NCBI GenBank assembly: GCA_029204045.2
Contig: CM055071.1
Location: 24,103,693-24,167,692 of the forward strand
Direction of reading: 5' to 3'
Length of the DNA stretch: 64,000 nt
Source: Tillandsia leiboldiana
Taxonomy: Eukaryota > Streptophyta > Magnoliopsida > Poales > Bromeliaceae
The notes beneath the pieces were generated by a model, which searched no databases, had not been told where the DNA came from, and saw only the letters and a list, made by a program, of their open reading frames with translations. A program made the translations under genes and the position numbers. Shown piece by piece: positions 10,364-20,832 of this stretch (its first letter is position 1; every line of letters begins with the position of its first letter).

Positions 10364-10554
10364 AGATTGGCAAGGATCTTGGTTATGAGGAGCGCCCGTT
10401 GCGAATTCTGGCTCGTGAGGTAAGGGAATTGCGCAACCGGGCCATTCCGTATGTGAAGATCCTGTGGAGCAATCACGGGGAGCGGGAGGCTACTTGGGAG
10501 CTGGAGACGGTGATGCGGGACACCTACCCTTTTCTGTTCGAGACTCCTGTTTGA
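10363..10554 (+). pseudogene. GyA chromodomain
   Basis: Sixty-three codons in frame 1, shifted from the integrase, encode YEERPLRILAREVRELRNRA, then PYVKILWSNHGEREATWELE, and end before TGA 10552. The W-x-NH-x5-TWE core is the shortened chromodomain found at the integrase C-terminus of plant chromoviruses, thought to steer insertion to heterochromatin. Related remnants lie in GyB, GyC and GyG. Confidence 0.8.
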
Positions 10555-10602
10555 GGTACGCCTGTTTGTTTTCTTCTTGTTTCGGGGACGAAACTCCCTT
10601 TT

Positions 10603-10614
10603 AGTGGGGGAGGA
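10603..10614 (+). promoter_or_regulatory. Polypurine tract of GyA
   Basis: AGTGGGGGAGGA abuts the TGTGGTGG start of the 3' LTR, as required for plus-strand priming. Upstream, TTTCGGGGACGAAACTCCCTTTT is also shared with the other families. Confidence 0.85.
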
Positions 10615-10939
10615 TGTGGTGGCCCTAAATCCCATGCAGTTTTCCTGGTGAATCCACAGTTTAGGACACCTATTATTGGTGTATCAGGCCCATAGTGCAT
10701 CAAGGAGATGCCACAGATGGACCCTGTGAGATATCTTTTACTGTGTTGGCCTTCGGCTGCGTTTGCCGAAAATTTTAATGGGTTTTTGGCCAAACAGAGG
10801 TTGGAATTGGATTCAGCACGGAAAAACACTTGAAAACGGCTATTTGCTTGTTAAATTTGGAGTCCTGATGACCAAAAACGGGCTACCGGAAGTTTTGGGG
10901 GAAAACTGGTGCATGGGGGGTGACCGTGGACCGGCGGGA

Positions 10940-11165
10940 GCCACGTGGCGGCCTGTCATTGGCCGGCTCACGCCGCTCGGTCCACGAGAATTGCGCGCTG
11001 GTGCATAGACCGCGGGGGCGGGCCACGTGGCGCGTCCGGATTGGCGGGTGCACGCGGTGCGGCTCAGGGAGAAAGCGGCGGCCTGGGTGGACCGGGGGCA
11101 CGACGCGTGGCAGCCTGGCATTGGCGGGCTCACGTGGTCGCGGTCCACGGCCCGTGCGGTAGTGT
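10940..11165 (+). repeat. Three ~80-bp GC-rich modules with G-boxes
   Basis: Each module has CACGTGG or CGCGTGGC, then about 20 bp later ATTGGC-GG-TCACG, then CGGTCCACG. GCCACGTGGC is at 10940-10949 and 11022-11031. The same module occurs in the LTRs of GyC (22262, 22340, 22466) and GyE (near 57558 and 57790). CACGTG is the plant G-box/ABRE core and ATTGG is a reverse CCAAT box, so this is probably the enhancer. Confidence 0.65.
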
Positions 11166-11438
11166 ACGGGGCAGCGAGGCAGCCGACGCGTGGCGACCGC
11201 ACTCGAGTGCGCCACGCGTCGCCCCGCGCGCGCTCCGCCCCACCTACCCCACCGACGCTGGTCTGGGCTACGTGGCGCGCAGGGAGGGCCTTTGCACCGT
11301 TGTTGCCTGTTGCATGGTGACGTGTCATCACCAGGGCAATTCGAGCGTGTCGGATGGGGGGCGTCCGACCTTCTTTGGCGGATTCGGGCGCCCGAATTGA
11401 GGGCCCGAATCCGCCAGGCCTATGTATGGATTTGGGCC

Positions 11439-11446
11439 TATAAATA
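11439..11446 (+). promoter_or_regulatory. TATA box of the GyA 3' LTR
   Basis: TATAAATA in the context GGGCCTATAAATAGGGCC, ~270 bp downstream of the G-box modules. Transcripts from here would read into the copia element on the right. Confidence 0.75.
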
Positions 11447-13650
11447 GGGCCTTTAGGTGGACTTTTCTCTCTTTTCTGGACTTCTTTTCCCTAAGAGCTC
11501 TTAAGGTGGATTCTTCATTCCACAAAGCAGCACACTTTGGAGGACTTTGAGGATTTTTGGAGTTCATCATTTCGGCCTTATCTGCGACGCGGCGCACAGT
11601 GACACTTCCACTTCGACGACCCGTTTCGTCGCATTTTAGTACGCTGACTCCCCCGACTCACCCCGATCTCCGTTTTTAGCGATTTTCACGCCGTCGGACT
11701 CACGACTGGTAGGACTCCTACTTTGATGTTCAGAGTTTTCACTGATTCCTTTCGGATTTTGGAGGTTTTTGAGCTTTCTTTTGCCCCTTTTTCTTTGCGG
11801 ATTTTTGGACAGCATTGCTGAGTTTTAGCCATAACTTTGCGTACCAACATCGTATCGAGGTGATTCAAAAGGCAAACTTCATCTAATTCTCGCGAGGAAT
11901 CTCCTGGATTTTTCTCAGAATTTTCTGAGTTGGCTTCGAAGGTGAGAATCTTTCTTCTTCCCGAGTTCTTATCTGTGGAATCTTGTACAGTTTAATATGG
12001 GGTGTTTCTCTTGCTGATTTTATATCTCAGCATAGGTAACTCGGAATTGGTAGTGCAGGTATTTCTTTCGAAGCTATCGACGCGTAGATCGCAGGGATAT
12101 TTTATTTGGATTTTTACAAGCACTTTCGGTAGGTGGATTATTCGCATCTTTACAGCTGAACTTTTTGGATGATATTTCTCGGCAGATTTTGGGATTTTAT
12201 GTGTAACTGGAACTTTGTATTGTACCCAGGAAGGATTGTGGACAGTTCTGAACCCGTTGGACTTTGAGTTGCTGTTTTCGGGTATTATTAGCTGTAGGAC
12301 TTTTGACAGCTCGACTTGTCAGGTGGGTGGCCTCGTCTTCAAGATCTGCGATCTGTACATTAATTCTAGCTGTGTAGGGATGTGCGTATATTATTATCTC
12401 CGGTATAGCATGTTAGAGAGCATGAATTGAGATTCCTTGTGTATACAGTTGATCATGTGATCCTTTTATTTTTCCCCACCACATCTTTATTCATTGCTAT
12501 CTTTGGACTTGACCTAGCATCCCTGTCATATGCAGCATGTTCAACCAGACTAGTAGAAAACTCCAACTTGGGCTAGGTTACTTTATTGCTTTAAACACTC
12601 CCACTGTCATCAATATTTCTTTCTGGACTTAGTTTCTTCCTCGCCCAGATAGTGGGCCGAGGGGTCAGGTTATTGTGGGGTACATTTTCACTCGTGTCGG
12701 GGGACCGAGTGGAGTCAGATAGTGGGTTATTGATCAGAGTGTCTTTCGATTACTGTCTGAGGGAAAGGGGGTCTCGGCTGTGTAGTGTTTCCAGCCAGTG
12801 AGTGAGACAGGGTTCTTTTGATTACAGCCAATCTTGTTGATCGTGGATTTAGATTATAGCCTGCATGGGCCATACTGAGCTCGACAGAGATGCGCAGATA
12901 CTTTGCTCGTTGGGGTCGCGCCCCTCGAGTGCCACTCCGGAGCTAGGCGGGTTACTTGCTATCGCGACTTGTCGACACAGTCCCTCTGGCTGGCCAGTTT
13001 GGCGGTCACGGACGCCCTACGTAAGTCCGCTCCTCCGTGGACGTTCGGCAGTAGGTAGGCGCAGGTTTGACTGGACCCGATGTGGCAGTCAGTGTAGATT
13101 GGGTGACTTGAGTTGTGAGTTAGTAGTGGTACCAGGCTTCTTTCTGTTTCACCCTTGAGCATCTAGATAGAGGCATAGTAGCTGTAGAGTTAGTTTTACC
13201 AGCTTTTCTTTCCAGTATTGCATCTGTTGCCTTATGCCTCTAGTAGACTTAGTGGGCAGACTGTCGGGCTTGTTGGCGGCACCCACTGAGAACTACTTTG
13301 GGATGTAGTTCTCACACCCGTCGTGGTGTCTTTTTCCCAGGGACTGCTTCTTCTGTTCCTGCTGCACCGGTTGCTAATCCAGCTGATCGAGGTAAGGGAG
13401 TCGCGAGTTAGATCCCTACCAGATGTCGTCCTGAGAGTAGTTTGACCCCTCGTATGTTGAGAGTTTTTGTTGAGTGACCTTGTAGTGAGGATTGAGTTGT
13501 ACTCTTCTTTATTTTGAGAGACTTATGTATTTATGGTGAGGACTTTGGTTGTATATTTCTAGAGTTGTATTTATTTCTTTCAGTATTTTTACTTTCCAGC
13601 TCTGATATATGTATAGTGTAGATGCTCTTTCGCAGGTTAGACGCTACGTT

Positions 13651-13670
13651 CATACGGGGCTTCCTGTATG
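13651..13670 (+). promoter_or_regulatory. U5 hairpin H1, GyA 3' LTR
   Basis: CATACGGG, loop GCTT, CCTGTATG. The C-to-T change relative to the first LTR keeps pairing as G-T wobble. It is followed by the conserved GGCGGATCTG. Confidence 0.6.
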
Positions 13671-13692
13671 GGCGGCGGATCTGTTGGCGAGT

Positions 13693-13714
13693 CCGGGTCG
13701 CAGTTTCGACCCGG
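13693..13714 (+). promoter_or_regulatory. Terminal U5 hairpin H2, GyA 3' LTR
   Basis: CCGGGTCG and CGACCCGG form a perfect 8-bp stem around CAGTTT, nine bases before the LTR end. GyC keeps the stem with different bases (CCCGGGT with ACCCGGG). Confidence 0.55.
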
Positions 13715-13723
13715 GGCGTGACA

Positions 13724-13944
13724 GATTGTGGATTGAGAATAGTGACCCTTCCGCGAGCTGGACTGGAGGAGTTCATTTTCACAGGTTGCCAAGGTACCTT
13801 TCCTGCGGCGATGGCTTCAGCGGCTTTGGACAGACGCCACCACTAGAGCGTGGGTGACGATTAGGACTAGTGGTTGTGTCCCTAGGGGTCACGGTTAGAT
13901 CGTAGCTTTCGTTTTTGTAGCCACAGCAGGAACGGCTTCAACAC
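13724..13944 (+). pseudogene. Fragment of gypsy pol (second copy)
   Basis: Same content as 2717-2937, with only scattered substitutions. A short open frame through the LTR end and this scrap is not a gene. It marks the point where the copia element Co1 begins. Confidence 0.6.
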
Positions 13945-15228
13945 TGTTAAGGATTTTATTTTAGCGTATTTCTTGAAGTATTAAAAGTCTTGAAGATTGA
14001 AGATGAAGAATTGTGGATCAACTACATCAATCTCAAGAAGAATGGATTCGGAGTGATCAGGTACGTTTAACTAAATAATTTTGGTGATCCGAATACATTT
14101 GTATAGTTTAGAAACACTTGGATGATTTTTAATTGCATAAAAATAAAAAATGGACAAGTTGGATGTTCAGGATCCGGATCAGACCAATCCAGTCCGGACC
14201 CCGAACATAGTTTAGTTCATGCGGAATTCCAGCCCGGACCTCCCGTGTTTTAGTCCGGACCCCGAACTATGTGTTTGCTGAAATCGCATGAACAGTCCGG
14301 ATCAGGAAATTCCAGTCCGGACCCCGAACTGTTTTTTCAGGAAAATTTCTGGAAAAAGACGACAGTCCGGATCAGCCAATTCCAGTCCGGACCGTCGTGT
14401 GGGAAAAATTCTGTTAAGTCAGTTTTTGATGCTTATCTCTTTCCAATGGTTTCTAACTTATAAATAAACCCTAATTTCATCTTTTAAAAGAATGGAAGAA
14501 GGACGGAGAATTAATCGAGATAATCGATAAAATATAGAACAATCCACAAATGTAGAGAAGAAAGAAAAACACGATTAAATTCATGTTTCTTCATCTATAT
14601 TGTTCAATTTGATTCTAGGGTTTCCAAACTCCTATTTTTCATAGAATCAAATTGAAGAATACTTAGATGGTATTTCCTTATATATCTTTGATCTAAGTAT
14701 TCGGCGGATGATCATCACCAAACAAAAACAACGATCTCCCAAAATCGGCACGAGGATTCGCTTGGCCTTGTGGATTCAAGGTGCTACCGCTCTCGTGGAT
14801 TCGGAGCGACGCGCGTTCATGTGATCGAGATGTGCCGCATTGGTGAAGACCCGTGGATTCGGTTGGGCGTCGTGGATTCGATGTTGAACGTCGTGGATTC
14901 GACGTTGGGACGCAAATCGTGGATTCGAGGAGCGTTCGGAGCGAGCGGAGAAGATCAACTAGGAGCGTATGGAAAAGGTTGAGTCGTAGGGTTACGGTAA
15001 ATCACCTTGTACGTGTTTAATCTTAGTGGATTTCGCCGTGTTATCGATCCCGTGGTTTTTTACTCCTGTGACGGAGTTTTTCACGTAAATCTTGCATACT
15101 TTATTTATTTTCCGCATTGGGATTTTTTTTTTTTACGGAACGATTTGGTGTGTTTATTGTTTACACCTATTCACCCCCCCTTTAGGTGGTTTTTCCCCTA
15201 TTCAGATCCATATTATTCATAACCCAAA
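13945..15228 (+). mobile_element. Co1 copia 5' LTR
   Basis: It starts TGTTAAGG and ends near AACCCA, just before the PBS; about 1.28 kb. The CCGGA motif array (14175-14400), TATA box (14459) and GTGGATTCG units (14764-14935) are all present. Compared with Co2 (CCCAACA before the PBS), two bases at the end seem to have been lost. Confidence 0.88.
14459..14466 (+). promoter_or_regulatory. TATA box of Co1
   Basis: TATAAATA followed by AACCCTAA, 60 bp after the last CCGGA motif and ~800 bp before the gag start. Confidence 0.78.
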
Positions 15229-15230
15229 AG

Positions 15231-15242
15231 TGGTATCAGAGC
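15231..15242 (+). promoter_or_regulatory. Co1 primer-binding site
   Basis: TGGTATCAGAGC is complementary to the 3' end of plant initiator Met-tRNA, the usual primer of plant LTR retrotransposons. It lies directly after the LTR. Confidence 0.9.
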
Positions 15243-15261
15243 GGGAATAGGGTTTTAAATA

Positions 15262-16419
15262 ATGGTTGAAGGTGGAAACATCAATAGACCACCGTTCTTT
15301 GATGGAACAAACTATGCATATTGGAAAGTACGCATGAGAGCATTTTTAATTTCCATCGATGAACGGGTTTGGCAATCAATTGAGTTTGGATGGACAAATC
15401 CTACTGAGATTATTGTCGATGTTGTCACCATCAAACCTAGGTCGAAATGGACTAAGGAAGAAATTGATGCTTCTTCTTACAACGGCAAGGGAATTAACGC
15501 CTTATTTAATGACTTGTCACAAACCGAATTCTCTCGCGTCTCGGCATGTGAGACTGCGAAAGAAATATGGGATACTCTACAAATTACACATGAGGGAACA
15601 AGTTTAGTGAAGATTCAAAAACTGCAAATGCTTACGAGCAAATTTGACTCTATTTTTATGGTAGAAAATGAATCGTTCACAGATTATTATACACGATTGC
15701 AAGATATCGTTAATACATGTGCTAACTTGGGAGAGAAAATTCCAGAATCTAAGGTTGTAAGAAAGATTTTGAGAACTCTTCATGAAAGATTTCACCCTAA
15801 GGTCGCTGCCATTGAAACAGTAAAACACCCGGACAAAATCAAGGTAGAAGAATTAGTTGGTGCACTTCAAACGTATGAAATGACTTTTCCTACTAACTAC
15901 TCTTCTGGAAAGCCTTCTTCTTCTTCTAAGTTTTCAGGTTTTGCATTGAAATCAACAAAGGAAGAAGACGCGGATTCATCCACCTCAGACGCTGATGAGA
16001 ATTTATCAATGGAGGATTTCGAGAAACAACTTGCACTCTTGATGAGGAAATTTCGCCGAAGCTTTCGGAGGGAAAATTCAAGTAAATCCTCATCCTTCGT
16101 TAAGTCCAAGAAAGGCAAAGGATCTTCAAGCTTTAAGTCAGGAAAGCAAGAGGGTTCTTCAAAGGACAAGAAGAACTCTGAGGGACAAATCCAGTGCTTC
16201 AAGTGCCGAGGTTATGGCCATATCTCAACGGAGTGTCCCAACAAGAATCCGTCAAAGAAGAAGGCTATGCAAGCCATCACATGGGATGACACTTCCACTT
16301 CCAATGAGTCATCTTCCAGTGATGAGGATAACAACGCCACAGCATTCCACGCGTCCACAACTTCACCTTACATGTGCTTTTCAGCGACTTCCTCTGGTTC
16401 ATTATCCAACTCCTCCTAG
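15262..16419 (+). CDS. gag: Copia Gag of Co1, first part (385 aa, ends at in-frame TAG)
   Basis: This is the particle protein of a Ty1/copia element. The ATG at 15262, 19 bases after the PBS, starts MVEGGNINRPPFFDGTNYAY, and Co2 has the same start at 63639. Residues ~10-60 are the N-terminal gag domain (YWKVRMRAFL); residues ~95-205 form the UBN2-type gag region, including TAKEIWDTL and the LQMLTSKFDSI stretch. A serine/lysine-rich linker precedes a CCHC zinc knuckle at residues 312-325 (CFKCRGYGHISTEC) that would bind RNA. The frame stops at TAG 16417-16419, yet the next codons stay open in the same frame for 160 residues, so the stop is probably a single mutation. Codon use is AT-richer than in the GC-rich chromoviruses. 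Confidence 0.88.
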   Translation: MVEGGNINRPPFFDGTNYAYWKVRMRAFLISIDERVWQSIEFGWTNPTEIIVDVVTIKPRSKWTKEEIDASSYNGKGINALFNDLSQTEFSRVSACETAKEIWDTLQITHEGTSLVKIQKLQMLTSKFDSIFMVENESFTDYYTRLQDIVNTCANLGEKIPESKVVRKILRTLHERFHPKVAAIETVKHPDKIKVEELVGALQTYEMTFPTNYSSGKPSSSSKFSGFALKSTKEEDADSSTSDADENLSMEDFEKQLALLMRKFRRSFRRENSSKSSSFVKSKKGKGSSSFKSGKQEGSSKDKKNSEGQIQCFKCRGYGHISTECPNKNPSKKKAMQAITWDDTSTSNESSSSDEDNNATAFHASTTSPYMCFSATSSGSLSNSS

Positions 16420-16900
16420 AATGAAAAGAATGCAACGGATGATGAACTGAGCGATTCTGAAGGTGAAGACTTTGCTTTTACCTACCATAAATTATTGAAG
16501 GATTCAAAGAAATTGGCAAAGCAAAATAAAAGTTTGAGAAGAAGATTGCGGGATCTTGAAGAACAATCTAAAGAGGCAACTTCTCTCTCAAACGCTCTTG
16601 AAGAGGAAAAGGATAGCTTGGTCAAGACAAATGTTTCCCTTCGAGAGAAGAACGAGCATTTCGAGAAGGAGCACATCAAACTGGTGGATAAAGCTAATTA
16701 CTTCTTGAAGCTCTACTCCGAGGCTCAACAAGGAAAATTGGAGATGACGAAAACCATACTCCAACTTAAGGAAGATTTGAAGCGATTCTCTTCTGGAAGG
16801 AGCAAGTTGGATAAGTTGCTTGGTCTCGGTCAAACGAACCGGTTGGGTCTTGGATACGTTCGAACCGGTGAGGATCCAAGTTCGAGCGGTACAAAGTTTG
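16420..16900 (+). pseudogene. gag: Co1 Gag continuation with coiled coil, interrupted by a 35 kb insertion
   Basis: It is in the same frame as the upstream gag. An acidic stretch is followed by a long charged helix (LAKQNKSLRRRLRDLEEQSK onward) with heptad-like leucines, predicted to be a coiled coil. The frame is cut at GTTTG (16896-16900) by the inserted Cassandra/GyB block. The reading frame resumes in phase at 51908, where a second zinc knuckle is encoded. Confidence 0.85.
16896..16900 (+). repeat. Left target-site duplication GTTTG of the 35 kb block
   Basis: GTTTG directly precedes TGTGACACC. The same five bases follow the far end of the block at 51908-51912, and reading across them restores the copia Gag frame. 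Confidence 0.8.
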
Positions 16901-17077
16901 TGTGACACCCCCGGAATTTGGATTAGTCCTATATATAAATGATATAATAGGACTAAATCTCTAACCCGGCTATAGCATTTTGGATGGTAGCAAGATCCAA
17001 GAGGAACATGAGAGTTAAGCGTGCTAGAGCTAGAGTAGTTCTAGGATGGGTGACCCCCTGGGAAGTGGGGCGTCACA
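16901..17077 (+). mobile_element. Cassandra solo LTR (177 bp, 5S-derived)
   Basis: It is the same length as, and by eye two substitutions from, the LTRs of the complete Cassandra at 57892. It starts TGTGACACC, ends GGCGTCACA, and includes a 5S rRNA-like part at 16982-17066 with the Pol III control sequences. No second LTR or internal region follows: after GT comes the GyB LTR. The right target-site copy is found only beyond GyB. Confidence 0.88.
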
Positions 17078-17079
17078 GT

Positions 17080-20000
17080 TGTCATGCCCCAGGGTCGGAA
17101 CAGCGACCCGGGCTCGCCAACAGATCCGCCACCTATGCCAACCTGCATAGGCGAAGCGTCCTACCTGCAAGAAAAGTACTACAGCTAAACATAATATCAG
17201 AGCTATAAGTAAAAACTTGCTGTATAACTAAAATCAATCACTGTACAACTGGAAATAATACAATAGGTCTGTCTCCCAAAATGATAGCGATACTATATCC
17301 TCATATACAAAGCTCAAAACTCAACAGTGAGATATCTCCAATAAATATAAGTGTGTACAATCTCTCGATACATAATATATCCTCACTACATCAGTCTCTC
17401 AAAACTGGAAAAATAAACAACTAGTCTGCAGTAGATCTCCTCTGAAGAGGGTACCGCTACTCTCCAACGACGGTTAGGGATCTAGCTCGCGACTCTCTCG
17501 CCTCGATCAACAACCGTAGAATCAGCAACACCTGCTAAGACTCTGCAAAACAGAGGAGAGGAAAGAAAAAGAGGGGAAAACCCCCAGAGGGTGTGAGAAC
17601 TACACCAAAAAGGGAGTTCTTAGTGGGTACCACCGCCAGACTCGACGGTCTGCCCACTAAGTCCTCAAAATATAAACAAACTAACCAAATCTATAAAGAC
17701 TGAAAAAGGAGGAAGCTGGAAACTCTCAACAGCTATCAAGCCTCCAAGTCTGCTATGCCTGCCATGCCTGCCTATGCCACACAATGACCCAAGGACCACC
17801 GTACCCCCAAACGGTTCCCAACAACACTAGTACTGGTCTAACACAGCTACCAGACTCCACTCGGTCCCCCCCTGACACGAGTGCAACTATAAAGCAACTG
17901 TATGCAATAAACCCCAATCTAATGCCACCAGTAGAACTGGTACTGCCTGCTGTGCCTGCCGCATCGGGTATGCCAGCCTACGCATAACACCGATGCAAAG
18001 GAGTCACAAGGACTCAAGTATCTGCTAACCAATCGGTACTCACTGACCGATGCTCACTGTCTGGCACTCACTGGCCAAAAGGTTTGGCACTCACTGGCCA
18101 ATATGTCAACTGCCTACTCCGGAGTGGCCTCGAGGGGAGTGACCCACACGAGTAAAGTATCACTGTCATCAGTATCATAAATCAGCAGGACTGGATCACG
18201 ACTCTGATCAAAGTGGGAAAGCCCAATCACTAAAGAAAGCCTCGGTCCTCAATCAGGTACAAAAAAATGCTCAAATAGTGGAAAACTCTGTCCACTAGAG
18301 AAATCAGATACCCAATCTGGTGCATAAATAAATGCCCGGTCAACCGCCCAATATCCGCGGTTGCCGCAAAGCCCCACAACTAATCCAACCTGTCCCAGAC
18401 ACCAAGTCTCGACTACACTACCCAGAACCCCTGCTCGAACCTGAGCCACACAGACCACTTGACTAACAAAGAAGAAGAAAAGAATAACATGGTTTCTCCT
18501 AAGTCAAGTTCCAAAAGTAGTGCAGCAGTAAAGTATGGCCTAACTACATGTCCATGCAAGCATGCTTTGTCCTCAGAAACAATAAAAGTGGGTGAAATAT
18601 ATATTAGTGAAGCATGCTACAATATTCCTACTATGGTATACCACTCTCACCCAAGTAGGTCATCCCTTGCTTACCTCTCGCTCATATCTGTTATACAACA
18701 GTATACCTGTTATCAATCACAGAGGGGTGATATCCTCACCTGTACACTTACATGCACCAAGATATATAAAAGTTCTATACAGTTACCAAGTTAAGCTTAC
18801 CCACCTGAAGTGCTCAATCCAAGGCAAACCTGGGGTCGGCGAAGAGCGCAGACGCTCATAGTCCAATTTCTGTCGAAACAGCATCCTCGGTACTTGTCAC
18901 AAAAGCCTCGGCTCCCAACAGCGGAAAACATTCAGAATTCACTATCTCCTATGTTCTCCAGTTCCAACAGGTTCAGAAACAGTCGTGAACCTTCCTGGGT
19001 ACAACAATAAGGTCCAAGATTACATTTTTATTCAAAAATATCCAAGTACACACAGTCTGAAAAATCAGTCCCAAAGATGTAATTATTTCACCGGCAGCAA
19101 GAACTCAGAAAAATCCAACATAAATATTGGTCCGTTCCTCGTGTCGATACCTTCGAAACGAGTACCTGCACATCCAATTCCGAGTAGCGTAGACCAAGTT
19201 ACAAATTCCACAACACAGGGTGCGCAAAACCACACAACAACATAACTGTAAAACTCTGTACAGTAAAGGGGAAGAAGCACCCTTTCGGACAAGCCTAACA
19301 AAAATCCAATAAAAATACGGGGACAATCCTAGCGTCGAGTAGATGAAAAGAGTCCAAGGTTCGACTCCATCCGATGCCCGGTTGCGGAGATAAAAATCCG
19401 GCAAGGTGTCGCTGTCCAGAATTCCTCACAGAAAATGTGGTCCCAAAGATGATGAAATTCACCAGATTCGAAGCAAGATTTAGCCTTCCTATTAAATATG
19501 AAAAATGTAGGTCTCTGAGTCCGGGTGAATTCCCCGCAAAAACCAGCTTAAAATTCAACTTCTTCAGTCCTAGGGAGCAAAAACACTGAACATTGCTCAT
19601 AACCACAACCAGAATCTCAGATGTACACAACAATCCCAAAGATGGCTTAAATTACCTAATTTAGATTCCAAATTTGAAGTTCCACCAAATACGAAAATTG
19701 TATCTCTGTAAGTCCTGGAAATTTCCCAACAAAAATAAATTTAAAATTCCATTTGTGCATCCCAGGGGAGTAAAAACACTAACCTGTGGTCGAAATCTCA
19801 AACTGAAAACAAGTGTCTCAAAGATTGCTATAATTACCTGGTTTAGAGCTCCAATTAGGTCTCCTCTTCAATACAAACGTTGTAGATCTTGAAGTTGTGG
19901 AGAGAATCCCGCAAGAATCATCCCATAATTCCACTTCTACACTTCTGGAGGTCTCCCGGAAGAAAATGCGATGAAGTGGTCAACTCTAATAGTGAACTCC

Positions 20001-20832
20001 AAGTTCCATTCATGGAGTTCTTGGTGAAGAAGATGATGGAAAACCCCTTAATTTCCTTCACAACAGAGTGGAGATAGGCTGGGGATGTAAAAGGGTTAAT
20101 TGCTGTCCAAAGGTGCAATTTATAACATCAAATTCCCCTTAAGATGCACCAAAGTTCCATTACAACACACACATAAATCTTCCACCCTCACACCAAATCC
20201 CTTGCTCCAGATCCAGTGCAAAGCGGGTCGGACCAAAGGGTCCGACCGACGGGCTTCCCCGCCACGCAGCATGGCCCGGCCCACGTGCGGGCGCGGGCGC
20301 GCGCCACGCGTGCGCGTGCATGCGCGGCGCACGGCTGCGCGGTGCACCGCGCGTGCACCGGCCGCCCGCGTCGCCTCCTGCACCGGGTGTACGCCCACCC
20401 CGTGCACCGCGCTGCACCATCCGGTCCATGGGCCGTGAGCCAGCCGCCGTGAGCCCGGTCCACCATTCCAGCAACACCAAAAACACCGTTTTAAGCCCAA
20501 AAAGTCCAGAAATAGCCTATTTTGCACAGTTTTTCGCCCCGAGTCCGTTTCCGATGTCCGTTTTGCCAAATTCTAATTCTAAAAATTGTCGAAGGCATCC
20601 GGAAAGATATTCTTTTGTCCAAACTTCGCGCTGAACCCAATTTTAACATCCATTGCGCGCAAAACCACTTCTAAGCATCCGTCGGGGTCATCGGACTATT
20701 CTCGTGATCTATTTAACGCTCTGGGTCCAACACTAGTGTCCAATTGGTGTACAAACACCACCGACGCACCACAAAGCCTCTAACAGCTACTGGTCAACCA
20801 GTGGTCTCGACGTGGAAATCCAGGTCCTCACA
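17080..20832 (-). mobile_element. GyB 3' LTR (left copy, 3753 bp)
   Basis: Read on the minus strand it starts TGTGAGGACCTGG and ends with TGCC substituted for CGCC in the usual GGGGCGTGACA. It shares its 3' half with the other chromovirus families: a CACTCG/CGAGTG hairpin (17857-17882), the AGTGGG hairpins near 17620-17665, and H1 at 17132-17151. A GC-rich block at 20220-20460 corresponds to the G-box region. Frames here recur in the right copy and are not genes. Confidence 0.9.

Larger units (their letters stand above)
4184..13723 (+). mobile_element. GyA: defective Ty3/gypsy chromovirus
   Basis: A complete layout of truncated 5' LTR, leader, gag, protease, RNase H, integrase, chromodomain, polypurine tract and 3' LTR. 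The order PR-RT-RNH-IN is that of Ty3/gypsy, and the C-terminal chromodomain makes it a chromovirus; LTRs above 3 kb fit the Tekay/Del group. It cannot move unaided: the 5' LTR lacks about 955 bp including the promoter, the PBS is deleted, the RT core is deleted, and stops or frameshifts interrupt the reading frame at 7904, about 8466, 9188, 9320 and 10361. It may once have spread using proteins from a relative. Confidence 0.92.
10615..13723 (+). mobile_element. GyA 3' LTR, full length 3109 bp
   Basis: It starts TGTGGTGGCCC after the polypurine tract and ends GGGGCGTGACA. It contains three ~80-bp modules (10940-11165) with CACGTGG, ATTGG and GGTCCACG, a TATA box at 11439, putative splice signals, paired hairpins, and terminal hairpins (13651-13670; 13693-13714). 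The sequence after it (GATTG plus a pol scrap) looks like a deleted internal region, so this LTR may also have served as the 5' LTR of a second, gutted element. Confidence 0.92.

Noticed and set aside
15007..15222. A 71-codon hydrophobic frame before copia gag
   Set aside because: It lies in the R/U5 part of the copia LTR and overlaps the LTR end just before the PBS; the equivalents at 4000 and 63366 differ in length and frame.
18459..18794. A 111-codon frame, repeated identically at 49535-49870
   Set aside because: Both copies are in GyB LTRs at the same place; the plus-strand frame runs against the element and has no recognisable domain.
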